A stretch of DNA of 13,248 nucleotides from positions 1 to 13,248 of the forward strand of contig WQTY01000018.1 in the NCBI GenBank assembly GCA_009786045.1, in the 5' to 3' direction. The notes under the pieces are model-generated. The model did no database searches. It had not been told where the DNA came from and worked only from the letters and a program-made list of their open reading frames with translations. This document shows, one piece after another, positions 1 to 7,633 of the stretch (position 1 is its first letter; every line of letters begins with the position of its first letter). The DNA is from Pseudomonadota bacterium. GTDB lineage: Bacteria; Myxococcota_A; Bradymonadia; UBA4248. A program made the translations under genes and the position numbers.

Positions 1-1
1 G

Positions 2-355
2 CTCATGACGATTGACGAGCCGCTTGTATTGCTTGCGGGTGGGGTCGACAAGGGTCTGGCGCTCGAAGCCTGGGTTGAAGCGATGCGAAAAAACGTGCGT
101 GCCCTGGTTCTCATTGGTGCCATTGCCGAGCGTCTTCAGCAGGCAGCGATCCAGGCATCTCTTGCCTGCCCCATTCGCCGGTGTGCCAGCATGGAAGAAG
201 CCGTGGCGACGGCTCATCTTTTTGCACGGGAGTTTTCCTGCCGCACGGTGATGCTGTCTCCGGGATGCTCAAGCTATGATATGTTCACAGACTATGGACA
301 ACGCGGTGAGGCTTTTGCTCAGGCCATGAGGCACCTGCAGGGTGAAGGCAAGTGA
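2..355 (+). CDS. murD: MurD C-terminal fragment (UDP-N-acetylmuramoylalanine--D-glutamate ligase), 5' partial
   Basis: MurD is a cytoplasmic ATP-dependent ligase that adds D-glutamate to UDP-MurNAc-L-Ala in peptidoglycan synthesis. Only about 117 C-terminal residues lie in the window. The frame is open to the left edge, so the methionine at position 5 is very probably internal. The fragment shows the MurD C-terminal domain: LLAGGVDKG near its start, corresponding to the family's GG-x-DKG loop, and SPGCSSYDMF followed by YGQRGEAF near the end, corresponding to the family's SPACASFDMF...F/Y-x-x-RG motif. The upstream part, with the ATP-binding site, is outside the window. In many bacteria murD is followed by ftsW and murG; here plsC follows after about 216 bp, so the usual order of the cell-wall cluster is not kept. 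The identification is secure; the fragment's length prevents any check of intactness. Confidence 0.9.
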   Translation, partial: LMTIDEPLVLLAGGVDKGLALEAWVEAMRKNVRALVLIGAIAERLQQAAIQASLACPIRRCASMEEAVATAHLFAREFSCRTVMLSPGCSSYDMFTDYGQRGEAFAQAMRHLQGEGK

Positions 356-530
356 AAAGCGCCATCGTGGACTAAGAATTCACAAGTCGACATGCAAACA
401 AGAACTCGTCGGCGTGCCAGGAATGTGCGACAATCGTGTGTGTTGTCAGTTCATGCGCGTCAAGATGCGCCGGTCGTGTCTCTTCGCGTATGGGTGACTC
501 GGAAATCAGCGAGAATCGAAAACTGGCGAG

Positions 531-545
531 GTGTGACATTCACAC
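531..545. promoter_or_regulatory. Perfect inverted repeat upstream of plsC, possible operator
   Basis: GTGTGA-cat-TCACAC is a perfect inverted repeat with 6-bp arms and a 3-bp spacer, ending 26 bp before the plsC start at 572. The half-sites resemble those bound by CRP/FNR-family regulators (TGTGA...TCACA), but the spacer is 3 bp instead of the usual 6, so it is not a normal CRP site. A binding site for another dimeric regulator, or chance, are both possible. Confidence 0.3.
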
Positions 546-571
546 ACGTTGCCCATTACCGTGGAAGTACC

Positions 572-1276
572 ATGCCCAGCGTCATTTCCAATGCACTTGG
601 TTTTTTCAAAATTGCCGCACGCTTTGAGCGTAACCGCCGGGCCTCCGATATCCAGACGGCGCACAGGCATCTGGTGACTTCCGTGAGAGCCCTGCTTGAG
701 CGCATGGGCATCACCTACACCTCCAGTGGCACGGAGGTATTTTCTGCCACAACCCCTTATGTCTTCGTCGCCAATCACAATAGCCTTCTGGATGCGCTGC
801 TGCTGTATGCCCATTTTGAGCGCGATGTCAGGATTCTGGCCAAATCCCCGCTTTACGCTATCCCATTTCTTGGCGATGTTCTCAGGCAGGAAGGGCACAT
901 CGCTGTTCGCAGGGGGTCAAAGCGCCATGTGGATGCCTGTGCACTTCGAGCCTCTGTGGCTTCAGCGCTTCAGGATGGCGCCTGTGTGCTTTTCTTTCCC
1001 GAAGGCACCCGTTCTAAGACGGGTCAACTTGGGTCTTTTAAGCTTGGTGCATTCTACAATGCCATCCAAAATAACGTTCCCGTTGTGCCAATCGTCATCA
1101 GGGGGACCTTCGAAGCAATGCCAAAGACAACGCTTTCGGTTCGTCCCACCCATTGTACCTTCGATGTATTGGCGCCAATTTTTCCTCCCACTGAGGGCGA
1201 AGAGAAATATCGTGCACAATGCATGGCTGCCGAAGCTCACGAGCGGATGCGGCAAAAGCTGGAGATGCCGGTTTAG
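572..1276 (+). CDS. plsC: 1-acyl-sn-glycerol-3-phosphate acyltransferase (PlsC family)
   Basis: The enzyme transfers an acyl group to lysophosphatidic acid, giving phosphatidic acid, at the inner face of the cytoplasmic membrane. The 234-residue product has the four glycerolipid acyltransferase blocks in order: the catalytic HX4D motif in NHNSLLD (His69, Asp74), a middle block around RRGSKRHVD (about 113-121), the phosphate-binding block FFPEGTRS (141-148), and the VPVVPIVIRGT block (169-179). The frame is open upstream to an ATG at 392, which would add 60 basic residues. I prefer 572 because GGAAG lies 4 bases before it, the family is usually 230-260 residues, and the extension matches nothing recognisable. 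It follows murD after about 216 bp and may have its own promoter; a palindrome lies at 531-545. Other acyl acceptors are possible for PlsC-like proteins, so the exact substrate is inferred from the family. Confidence 0.88.
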   Translation: MPSVISNALGFFKIAARFERNRRASDIQTAHRHLVTSVRALLERMGITYTSSGTEVFSATTPYVFVANHNSLLDALLLYAHFERDVRILAKSPLYAIPFLGDVLRQEGHIAVRRGSKRHVDACALRASVASALQDGACVLFFPEGTRSKTGQLGSFKLGAFYNAIQNNVPVVPIVIRGTFEAMPKTTLSVRPTHCTFDVLAPIFPPTEGEEKYRAQCMAAEAHERMRQKLEMPV

Positions 1277-1416
1277 GAATAAAGTGTCCATGCATCTGCC
1301 CGTTGTGTTGCCTTTGCGACGGTGGTTGTTTGTTTGAGCGCAAGTGTTGCAGATGTTCTTGGTTGCGTTCTGAAGGTAAAGTAGTTTACACTCTCCTGAG
1401 TGCAGTATGCGTGTGG

Positions 1417-1431
1417 TGAGCGATCTGCTCA
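1417..1431. promoter_or_regulatory. Inverted repeat upstream of the Ca2+-ATPase gene, possible operator
   Basis: TGAGC-gatct-GCTCA, with 5-bp arms, lies 64 bp before the start of the pump gene. A second short inverted repeat, CACTC-tcct-GAGTG, lies just upstream at about 1389-1402. Together they occupy the 219-bp gap before the cluster, where its promoter should be. I see no convincing -35/-10 pair. The function is inferred only from position. Confidence 0.22.
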
Positions 1432-1495
1432 GTGCTCTTGCAGTTATTGTGATGCGTAGTGCAGAGAAGCATGCTTTGAAGAAAGGGAGTGTCGG

Positions 1496-4201
1496 ATGAA
1501 GCGTTTTGGGTTGACGAGTGAGCAGGTTGCTGCGTCGAAGGCGGAGTATGGCGATAACCGGCTTACTGAAATCAAGAAAGAGGGTTTTTGGGCCAAGTTT
1601 TTGAATAACTTGGGAGATCCCATGATCAAGATTCTCTGTATCGCTTTGGGGATCAACTTTGTCATTTTTGTCCTCACAGTTACTGGTGTGGTTGAGGGAG
1701 AGGCCGATTGGATCGAGATGGTCGGGATCGCGGCGGCAGTTCTCATTGCCACGCTTGTATCGACTTTTTCGGAGTATAAGAATGAGAATGCATTTCAAAA
1801 GCTTCAATCCGATGCCTCTGCGATCGTGTGCAAAGTTTACCGTGACGGTCAGATTGCAGAAGTTCTCATAGATGATCTCGTTGTTGGTGACTGCATTCTT
1901 ATGCAATCCGGCGATAAAGTTCCCGCGGATGGCATTTTGATAGATGGCAGCCTTCATGTGGATCAGGCTGTTCTGAATGGAGAAACCAAGGAGGCAACAA
2001 AGATTGTTCGCCCCGACGGCTATCAAGAAGACCCCGACGCGGCACTCGACTTCCTTGATAAGTACAAACTTTTCCGTGGATCTGTGGTTGTCACAGGCAA
2101 TGCCATCATGCAGGTGACGACAGTTGGTGATCAATCTGTATATGGCAAGATTTGCGGCGAATTACAGCAAGAAGACGACAGGGACACCCCGCTCAAAGTG
2201 AAGCTCAGCAATCTGGCCCACAGCATAAGCAAGTTTGGCTACATTGGCGGTATATTAATTGCGGTAGCTCTTCTTTTCCAGCGCATTGTCATACAAAACA
2301 ATTGGGATCTCAGCGCGATTATAGAATATTGCAGTAACTGGGTTGTTCTTCTCCAAGACGTCATTGCCGCTGTCATGCTTGCTGTTATCATCATCGTGAT
2401 GGCGGTACCGGAAGGCCTGCCGCTTATGATCGCCATTGTTTCGGCGCAGAATATGGGCAAGATGCTTAAAGACAACGTCCTTGTGCGCAAGGTTGCCGGT
2501 ATTGAAACAGCCGGCAGTCTGAATATCCTCTTCAGTGATAAAACGGGCACCATTACCAAGGGAGAATTGGAGGTTGTTAACTATATTTCTGGCGGTTTGA
2601 AAGAGTATAAAACGCTCGACACGGTTGAGGAAGGGCTGCAAAGTCTGGCTTCGCTCTGTATTCATGGCAACACAAGTTCAGTTGTGAGCAAAGAGAAGGA
2701 TGGTACGGTGAGAGTTCTGGGGGGGAATGCGACAGAGCGCGCCCTCTTGAGCTTTGGCGTAACGAAAGAGGAAGTTCCTGACTTTACGAAGGTCAGAGCT
2801 ATTCCGTTCAACTCTACGAATAAGTATTCGGCATCGCAGATATCCGGTGTGCAAGACATCACGCTCATTAAGGGAGCGCCGGAAAAGATCCTGGAGAGAT
2901 GCAAGTTCTACTACGATGAAAATGGCGAGTCCAGGCCCTTTGAAGATGCTGAGCAGCTTAACGCCAGGATCGATGCGCTGGCTGTGCGCGCGATACGCAT
3001 GCTTGCTCTGGCAACGTGTAAAGAACAGATCGAAGAAGACGACGACGCTTTGCCCGGCGGCGAATGGACCCTTGTAGGTGTTGTGGGAATTCGCGATGAA
3101 GTGCGTCCTGAGGCGATTACTGCCATCGAAGAAGTGCACCATGCCGGTGTTCAGGTTGTCATGATAACCGGTGATCGCCTCGAAACAGCAGTTGCCATTG
3201 CGAAAGAGGCAGGATTGCTGACGCGTGAAACCGATATTACGATGACATCCGATACGCTTGCGAAGTTATCTGATGACGAGTTGAAAGAAATGCTTCCGAA
3301 TATTCGCGTTATTGCGCGGGCATTGCCCAGCGACAAGAGCCGCCTCGTGCGTGTTGCACAGGATCTGAACCTCGTCGTGGGTATGACAGGCGATGGTGTG
3401 AACGATTCGCCGGCACTCAAGGCGGCAGATGTCGGGTTTGCCATGGGCGGTGGAACCGAAGTGGCTAAAGAGGCGAGCGAGATCATTATTATGGATAATA
3501 ATTTCAGCTCGATTGATAAGGCGATCCTCTACGGCAGGACGATTTTCAACAGCATAAGAAAGTTTATCATCTTCCAGCTGACCATTAACGTGGCGGCGGT
3601 TCTTGTGTCTTTCACTGCTCCGCTTCTTGGTATGGAGACGAATCCTCTTACGATTACGCAGATTCTCTGGATAAACCTTGTCATGGATACGCTTGCGGCG
3701 CTTGCCTTCGGCGGTGAACCTGCACTCAGGCGTTTCATGCATGAAAAACCCAAAAAGAGAGACGAGAACATTGTCAGTAAATACATGTGGTCGGCGATTA
3801 TCACCGGCGCGCTGTTTACCTTTGCCGTCAGTATGGTTTTTCTGTTCACCGACATCGCGAAGGAATTCATTCGTGCTGATGAAATGGTTGACGGCGTCAA
3901 ACAGAGTTATTTCTTTACGGCGTACTTCACCTTCTTCGTCTTTGTCGCGGTATTCAATGCATTTAATGCACGGACTGACAGGCTTAACCTGTTCGAGAAC
4001 CTTTTGATGAATAAAGGTTTCCTCAGTATGATATTCCTTATCATCGTGGTTCAAATAGGCATGACATACTTCGGGCGTGAGGTGTTCCATTGCTATGGGC
4101 TTACAGGTATGGAGTGGGTGTTCATACTGATACCGGCAATCCTCATTATTCCTGTCGATTTGTTGCGAAAGACAATCATTAAATTCACGAAAATTACGTA
4201 G
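1496..4201 (+). CDS. P2B-type Ca2+-transporting P-type ATPase (PMCA-like)
   Basis: This is an ATP-driven cation pump of the cytoplasmic membrane, predicted to export Ca2+. The 901 residues show the full P-type order: N-terminal cation-ATPase domain (1-40), M1/M2 (about 43-92), actuator domain with NGET (161-164, the TGES equivalent with its Glu kept), M4 with PEGLP (305-309), phosphorylation motif DKTGT (Asp348), the KGAPE nucleotide-domain motif, TGDGVND (631-637), then six C-terminal membrane helices. M6 keeps Asn727 and Asp731 of calcium site II. M5 reads INVAAV where SERCA pumps have a site I glutamate. With the M4 Glu, this is the one-calcium signature of plasma-membrane (P2B) pumps. The start is supported by AAGGGAG at 1483-1489. 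It opens a same-strand cluster, with only 15 bp before the TerD-AAA+ gene, suggesting co-transcription and a shared role in calcium homeostasis. Transport of another divalent ion is less likely but not excluded. Confidence 0.9.
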   Translation: MKRFGLTSEQVAASKAEYGDNRLTEIKKEGFWAKFLNNLGDPMIKILCIALGINFVIFVLTVTGVVEGEADWIEMVGIAAAVLIATLVSTFSEYKNENAFQKLQSDASAIVCKVYRDGQIAEVLIDDLVVGDCILMQSGDKVPADGILIDGSLHVDQAVLNGETKEATKIVRPDGYQEDPDAALDFLDKYKLFRGSVVVTGNAIMQVTTVGDQSVYGKICGELQQEDDRDTPLKVKLSNLAHSISKFGYIGGILIAVALLFQRIVIQNNWDLSAIIEYCSNWVVLLQDVIAAVMLAVIIIVMAVPEGLPLMIAIVSAQNMGKMLKDNVLVRKVAGIETAGSLNILFSDKTGTITKGELEVVNYISGGLKEYKTLDTVEEGLQSLASLCIHGNTSSVVSKEKDGTVRVLGGNATERALLSFGVTKEEVPDFTKVRAIPFNSTNKYSASQISGVQDITLIKGAPEKILERCKFYYDENGESRPFEDAEQLNARIDALAVRAIRMLALATCKEQIEEDDDALPGGEWTLVGVVGIRDEVRPEAITAIEEVHHAGVQVVMITGDRLETAVAIAKEAGLLTRETDITMTSDTLAKLSDDELKEMLPNIRVIARALPSDKSRLVRVAQDLNLVVGMTGDGVNDSPALKAADVGFAMGGGTEVAKEASEIIIMDNNFSSIDKAILYGRTIFNSIRKFIIFQLTINVAAVLVSFTAPLLGMETNPLTITQILWINLVMDTLAALAFGGEPALRRFMHEKPKKRDENIVSKYMWSAIITGALFTFAVSMVFLFTDIAKEFIRADEMVDGVKQSYFFTAYFTFFVFVAVFNAFNARTDRLNLFENLLMNKGFLSMIFLIIVVQIGMTYFGREVFHCYGLTGMEWVFILIPAILIIPVDLLRKTIIKFTKIT

Positions 4202-4216
4202 TAGGTCGAAATTCGG

Positions 4217-6283
4217 ATGCTGCTCTCCAGAGGACAAAAAATCAGTTTCCCAAAACAGACGAAACGCGCGTCGGTCGCTCTCAGCTGGGATAACAGCATA
4301 TCGGGTTCTTACAATGTAGAACTCGATATGTCTGCTTTCCTCCTGGACAGCGGTGGCAAAGTGCGCGGCGACGGGGATCTCATTTTTTACAACAATCCGG
4401 TCTCTGAGGATGGCGCCGTCAGGATGTTGTTCTCTGCGAGCGGAAACGCGGAAATATCCTTCGACTTTGGGAAAATTGCGCCCCATGTATCCAGAGTTGC
4501 GATTACCTTAACCATATACGAGGCTAACGAACGCAAGCATACGTTCAGGCAGGTTCCCGCCATCACGGGAAAGCTGTTGGCGGATGATGCGCATATTGCC
4601 GATTACACTGTTGATAGAGCGGGTTTCACCACAGAGACTGCGATTGTGGTGTGCGAGGTGTACCGTCATAGAGAAGAGTGGAAGTTTGCCTTTGTGGGTG
4701 CAGGGTATCGTGACGGTTTGGATGCGCTTTGCCGTTCGTATGGCATTTCGGTCGCAGAGAAGGCACAGCCCAAAACGCAGCAGGGAACGGCAAAACCGCA
4801 GCAAGGCGCGGCCAAACCGACACAGGGAGCAAAACCGGCGCAAAAGAAAGTACCCCAGGCAGCAACGCAGGACGAAATATTGCGTCTTACCAATGCTATC
4901 ATTGGTGTATGGAATACTACGCGTGAAATTGTTCAAAAATATGGCTACAGCACGCCCAAAATGTCGAAGCAGGAACTCGACAGCCTTGTCGAATCGACGG
5001 ATACGTTTGTATTTATTTCCGTTATCTTCTTCTGTAACAGAATCGGTATTGACGATGAAATAAAGGTCGCGTTTGTCGAACTTCTTCTTAAGAGAAGCAG
5101 GGAGTTTTCTGTCAGCGGTGCCATAGAGAACGACGGAATCAGAGAATATCTTGCGATGGAGTTCGATAGTTTTATCAGAAAGACCTTCGAATCTTTGAAC
5201 CATGTCGTGATCAATCTTGGGACGCCAAAAATCAGAGCATCATCTCTTTTCGGTGTGGTTGTGTGTGGCATAGGGCTGCTGTTTTTGCGGGCGGCAGGGT
5301 ATCCCGGTGAAGATGATGTCTCAGCCTATGATACGATATGCAATCTCCTCAGGTATGAAGAAAAGCCTTTGAGATTATTGGCAACCCGCTGTGATGTTTC
5401 GTCTTTTCATGAACTTTATGCATGGTACGACAAGTACCTGGCGGCAGATGGTCCTGCGCAGCAAAATGAACGCAAGCTGGAAAGGCTCCTGGCGGAGCTG
5501 AATAATCTTGCCGGGCTTTCTGATGTGAAGAGCGAAGTGAATTCTCTGCTTACGATGTATAAAGTCCAGCGAGCGCGGGAAGAACGGAATCTTCCGTGTG
5601 TGCCCATGCCCCTCAACCTCGTTTTTACCGGTAATGCCGGCACCGGGAAAACAACTGTTGCCGGCATGCTTGCCAGAATTTACAAGTGTGTGGGTATTCT
5701 TAAACGAGGGCATTTGATCGAAGTGGACTATTCGGCACTCCTGGCCGGAAGTGCTGCTCAAGCAGCCTTAAAGGTGAAAACAACGGTCATGAAAGCCCTG
5801 GGTGGTATCCTTTTCATTGACGGGGCGCATAAACTCGAAATGGAGGATCACGAAACAGGCAGCGAGGCTATTGCAACATTGCTCAAGGCGATGGACGAGA
5901 AGAGGGGAGAATTTATTGTCATTCTCGCCGGTCAAAGTGGTGCAATGCTGGAATTTATAAGATTGCGCCCGGGATTGCAGTCTCGATTCAATAAAACTAT
6001 TCATTTCGAAGATTATAAGCCCGCAGAGTTGTTGGAAATATTCAAAGGATTGTGTAAAGCCAGCGGCCTGCTATTGTCGAGAGATGCTGAGAAGCAGAGT
6101 GCTTTGTTTTTGAATGCGCTCTATACTAATCGGGATGATGGTTATTCGAATGCCTATGATGTTCGTTTGTTTTATGAAAAAATGCTTATCTACCAGGCAC
6201 ACAGGCTTTCGATGCTGCAATCATATGCCGAAAATGAACTGTCGATTATAAAATATGAGGATGTGGCAAGTATTGAGAATTGA
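4217..6283 (+). CDS. TerD domain fused to a CbxX/CbbX-type AAA+ ATPase with degenerate catalytic motifs
   Basis: The 688-residue protein has four parts: an N-terminal TerD domain (1-178, opening with the TerD-like LLSRGQKISF and ending WKFAFVGAGYRDGL), a Lys/Pro/Gln/Ala linker (about 180-217), a largely helical region I cannot assign (218-410), and a CbxX/CfqX-type AAA+ module (about 415-688). The AAA+ part is recognisable from LAGLSDVKSEV, Walker A GNAGTGKTT (472-480, Lys478), KRGHLIEVDYS, FIDGAHKL and RPGLQSRF (Arg590). Two expected features are missing. The Walker B glutamate is Gly536 (codon GGG, after Asp535), and the pore-loop aromatic is Ser512 in AGSAA. The TerD acidic calcium loop is also absent. 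It probably binds ATP but hydrolyses it poorly, suggesting a scaffold, sensor or partner subunit role. A hydrophobic stretch at 343-360 could be a membrane helix or a buried one. It starts 15 bp after the pump stop codon, without a strong ribosome site, so translation may be coupled. Confidence 0.85.
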   Translation: MLLSRGQKISFPKQTKRASVALSWDNSISGSYNVELDMSAFLLDSGGKVRGDGDLIFYNNPVSEDGAVRMLFSASGNAEISFDFGKIAPHVSRVAITLTIYEANERKHTFRQVPAITGKLLADDAHIADYTVDRAGFTTETAIVVCEVYRHREEWKFAFVGAGYRDGLDALCRSYGISVAEKAQPKTQQGTAKPQQGAAKPTQGAKPAQKKVPQAATQDEILRLTNAIIGVWNTTREIVQKYGYSTPKMSKQELDSLVESTDTFVFISVIFFCNRIGIDDEIKVAFVELLLKRSREFSVSGAIENDGIREYLAMEFDSFIRKTFESLNHVVINLGTPKIRASSLFGVVVCGIGLLFLRAAGYPGEDDVSAYDTICNLLRYEEKPLRLLATRCDVSSFHELYAWYDKYLAADGPAQQNERKLERLLAELNNLAGLSDVKSEVNSLLTMYKVQRAREERNLPCVPMPLNLVFTGNAGTGKTTVAGMLARIYKCVGILKRGHLIEVDYSALLAGSAAQAALKVKTTVMKALGGILFIDGAHKLEMEDHETGSEAIATLLKAMDEKRGEFIVILAGQSGAMLEFIRLRPGLQSRFNKTIHFEDYKPAELLEIFKGLCKASGLLLSRDAEKQSALFLNALYTNRDDGYSNAYDVRLFYEKMLIYQAHRLSMLQSYAENELSIIKYEDVASIEN
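4772..4843 (+). repeat. Degenerate in-frame repeat encoding the KPxQGA linker of the TerD-AAA+ fusion
   Basis: This stretch encodes four successive degenerate units of 6-7 residues: KTQQGTA, KPQQGAA, KPTQGA and KPAQKK (residues about 186-211). The composition is that of a flexible, basic inter-domain linker. Such a repeat could expand or contract without breaking the frame only if whole units change. No catalytic role is implied. Confidence 0.6.
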
Positions 6284-6342
6284 TTAACCATAACCATGAA
6301 GGCGATGTTGCTGAATGGTTTTTTTGGAGGATTGAGAAGATT

Positions 6343-6927
6343 ATGACAGTTTCACTTCAGAAGGGACAAAAAGTCGATCTCACAAAAGGCAATGCGGGTC
6401 TGCGCCGTATCATGGTGTGTTTGGGATGGGATGAAGTGCCTAAAAAAGGTTTTTTCAGCGCGTTTAAGCAGGACATTGACTGTGATGCGAGTGCGATTCT
6501 TCTTAAAAATCGCAAGTTTGCCGGAAATGACGATCTCGTTTATTTCGGCAACTTAAAGCACAAATCTGGTGCCATTCAGCATATGGGCGACAACCTGACC
6601 GGTGCGGGTGATGGCGATGCCGAGCAGATAAAGGTTGATCTTGGCAGTATTCCGGCTGATTGTGACGCCATTGTCTTTGTGGTGAATATCTACCAGGCAA
6701 TACAGAGAAAACAGCATTTCGGTCTTGTTAAAAACGCCTATATCCGTATTGTCGACGATGCTACCAGCAAGGAGCTCTGTCGATTCGACTTATCCGATAA
6801 TTACGACGGCAAGACGGCGATGATTGTCGCCGAAGTGTATCGCCACAGCGGGGAATGGAAGTTCAGCGCCATTGGTGAAGCAACACAAGACTCTGGGCTT
6901 AAAGAACTTTTACGAAGATACAGCTAG
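6343..6927 (+). CDS. TerD-family calcium-binding stress protein, divergent paralogue
   Basis: The family (TerD/TerE/TerZ, tellurite resistance and general stress) consists of small cytoplasmic beta-sandwich proteins that bind Ca2+. The 194-residue product opens with [14 protein letters not shown], keeps LGWD (27-30), DIDCDASAILL (44-54) and the acidic loop GDNLTGAGDGDAE (82-94), and ends with the family's AEVYRHSGEWKFSAIG. It differs from the next two genes by a changed loop between residues 31 and 43 and by replacement of two positions of the acidic loop, Asp88 and Asp93 of the consensus both being Ala. The frame is open upstream to the preceding gene, but ATG 6343 aligns with the family start and follows GGAGG at 6326-6330; the 12-base spacing is long. 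It lies 59 bp after the TerD-AAA+ gene. Whether it is closer to TerZ or TerD cannot be decided by eye. Confidence 0.88.
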   Translation: MTVSLQKGQKVDLTKGNAGLRRIMVCLGWDEVPKKGFFSAFKQDIDCDASAILLKNRKFAGNDDLVYFGNLKHKSGAIQHMGDNLTGAGDGDAEQIKVDLGSIPADCDAIVFVVNIYQAIQRKQHFGLVKNAYIRIVDDATSKELCRFDLSDNYDGKTAMIVAEVYRHSGEWKFSAIGEATQDSGLKELLRRYS

Positions 6928-7014
6928 AGGCAGGTTCCATGGCATACCGGCTGTGATGAGATGTTCAGGTTGCGCATCCTATAAACAGTCACCTTTATAT
7001 CGTTGGAGGAATTT

Positions 7015-7593
7015 ATGGCAGTGTGTTTGACAAAGGGTCAGAAGGTTGATCTTACAAAAGGTAATCCAGGGTTGAAGCGAATCCTCATTGGTCTTGGCTG
7101 GGATACGAACAGGTATGACGGCGGCCATGATTTCGATCTTGATGCGGCGGCATTTTTATTAGGTGCTTCCGGGAAAGTGCAGAGGGATGCGGATTTCGTA
7201 TTCTACGGCAACCTGTCTCATGTGAGCGGTTCTGTCGAACATAAGGGTGACAATCTTACAGGCGATGGCGAAGGTGATGATGAAACCATTCTCGTTGACC
7301 TCGCCCGTATACCTGCCGATGTTCAACGTATTGATTTTACGGTCACTATCCACGAAAGCGCCGAGAGACGTCAAAATTTCGGCCAAATATCCAACGCCTA
7401 TATTCGTGTATTGGATGTAGATTCAGGCAGAGAACTTATTCGCTACGATCTTGGTGAGGATTATTCGATTGAAACTGCAATTGTTGTTGCGGAAATTTAT
7501 CGACATGGCGGTGAGTGGAAGTTTAATGCGATTGGCAGCGGGTTCGAAGGCGGTCTCAGAGCTCTGTGCCAGAACTTTGGCGTGAGTGTATAG
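7015..7593 (+). CDS. terD: TerD-family calcium-binding stress protein (tandem copy 1)
   Basis: This 192-residue protein is a canonical TerD-type protein: [16 protein letters not shown] at the start, [22 protein letters not shown] (40-50), FVFYGNL, and the complete acidic loop [13 protein letters not shown] (78-90), then NAYIRVLD and [19 protein letters not shown]. In characterised TerD proteins the equivalent aspartates bind two calcium ions, so this copy is expected to bind Ca2+. ATG 7015 is chosen over an in-frame ATG at 7003 because GGAGGA (7005-7010) sits just before it and the protein start then matches its paralogues. It lies 87 bp after the previous terD-like gene. It is nearly the same as the following gene through its middle, marking a tandem duplication. 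The symbol is a family label; terE would be equally defensible. Confidence 0.92.
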   Translation: MAVCLTKGQKVDLTKGNPGLKRILIGLGWDTNRYDGGHDFDLDAAAFLLGASGKVQRDADFVFYGNLSHVSGSVEHKGDNLTGDGEGDDETILVDLARIPADVQRIDFTVTIHESAERRQNFGQISNAYIRVLDVDSGRELIRYDLGEDYSIETAIVVAEIYRHGGEWKFNAIGSGFEGGLRALCQNFGVSV

Positions 7594-7633
7594 TTTTCTG
7601 TTATGCTTGCTCATACATTGAGGAGTTGAGTTT

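Noticed and set aside
392..571. N-terminal extension of plsC by 60 residues
   Set aside because: The extension is basic, unlike the family, lacks a ribosome site, and includes the operator-like palindrome. ATG 572 fits length and spacing.
962..2134. Minus-strand open frame of 390 codons across plsC and the Ca2+-ATPase
   Set aside because: It overlaps two strongly supported genes and has shadow-frame composition with no recognisable domain.
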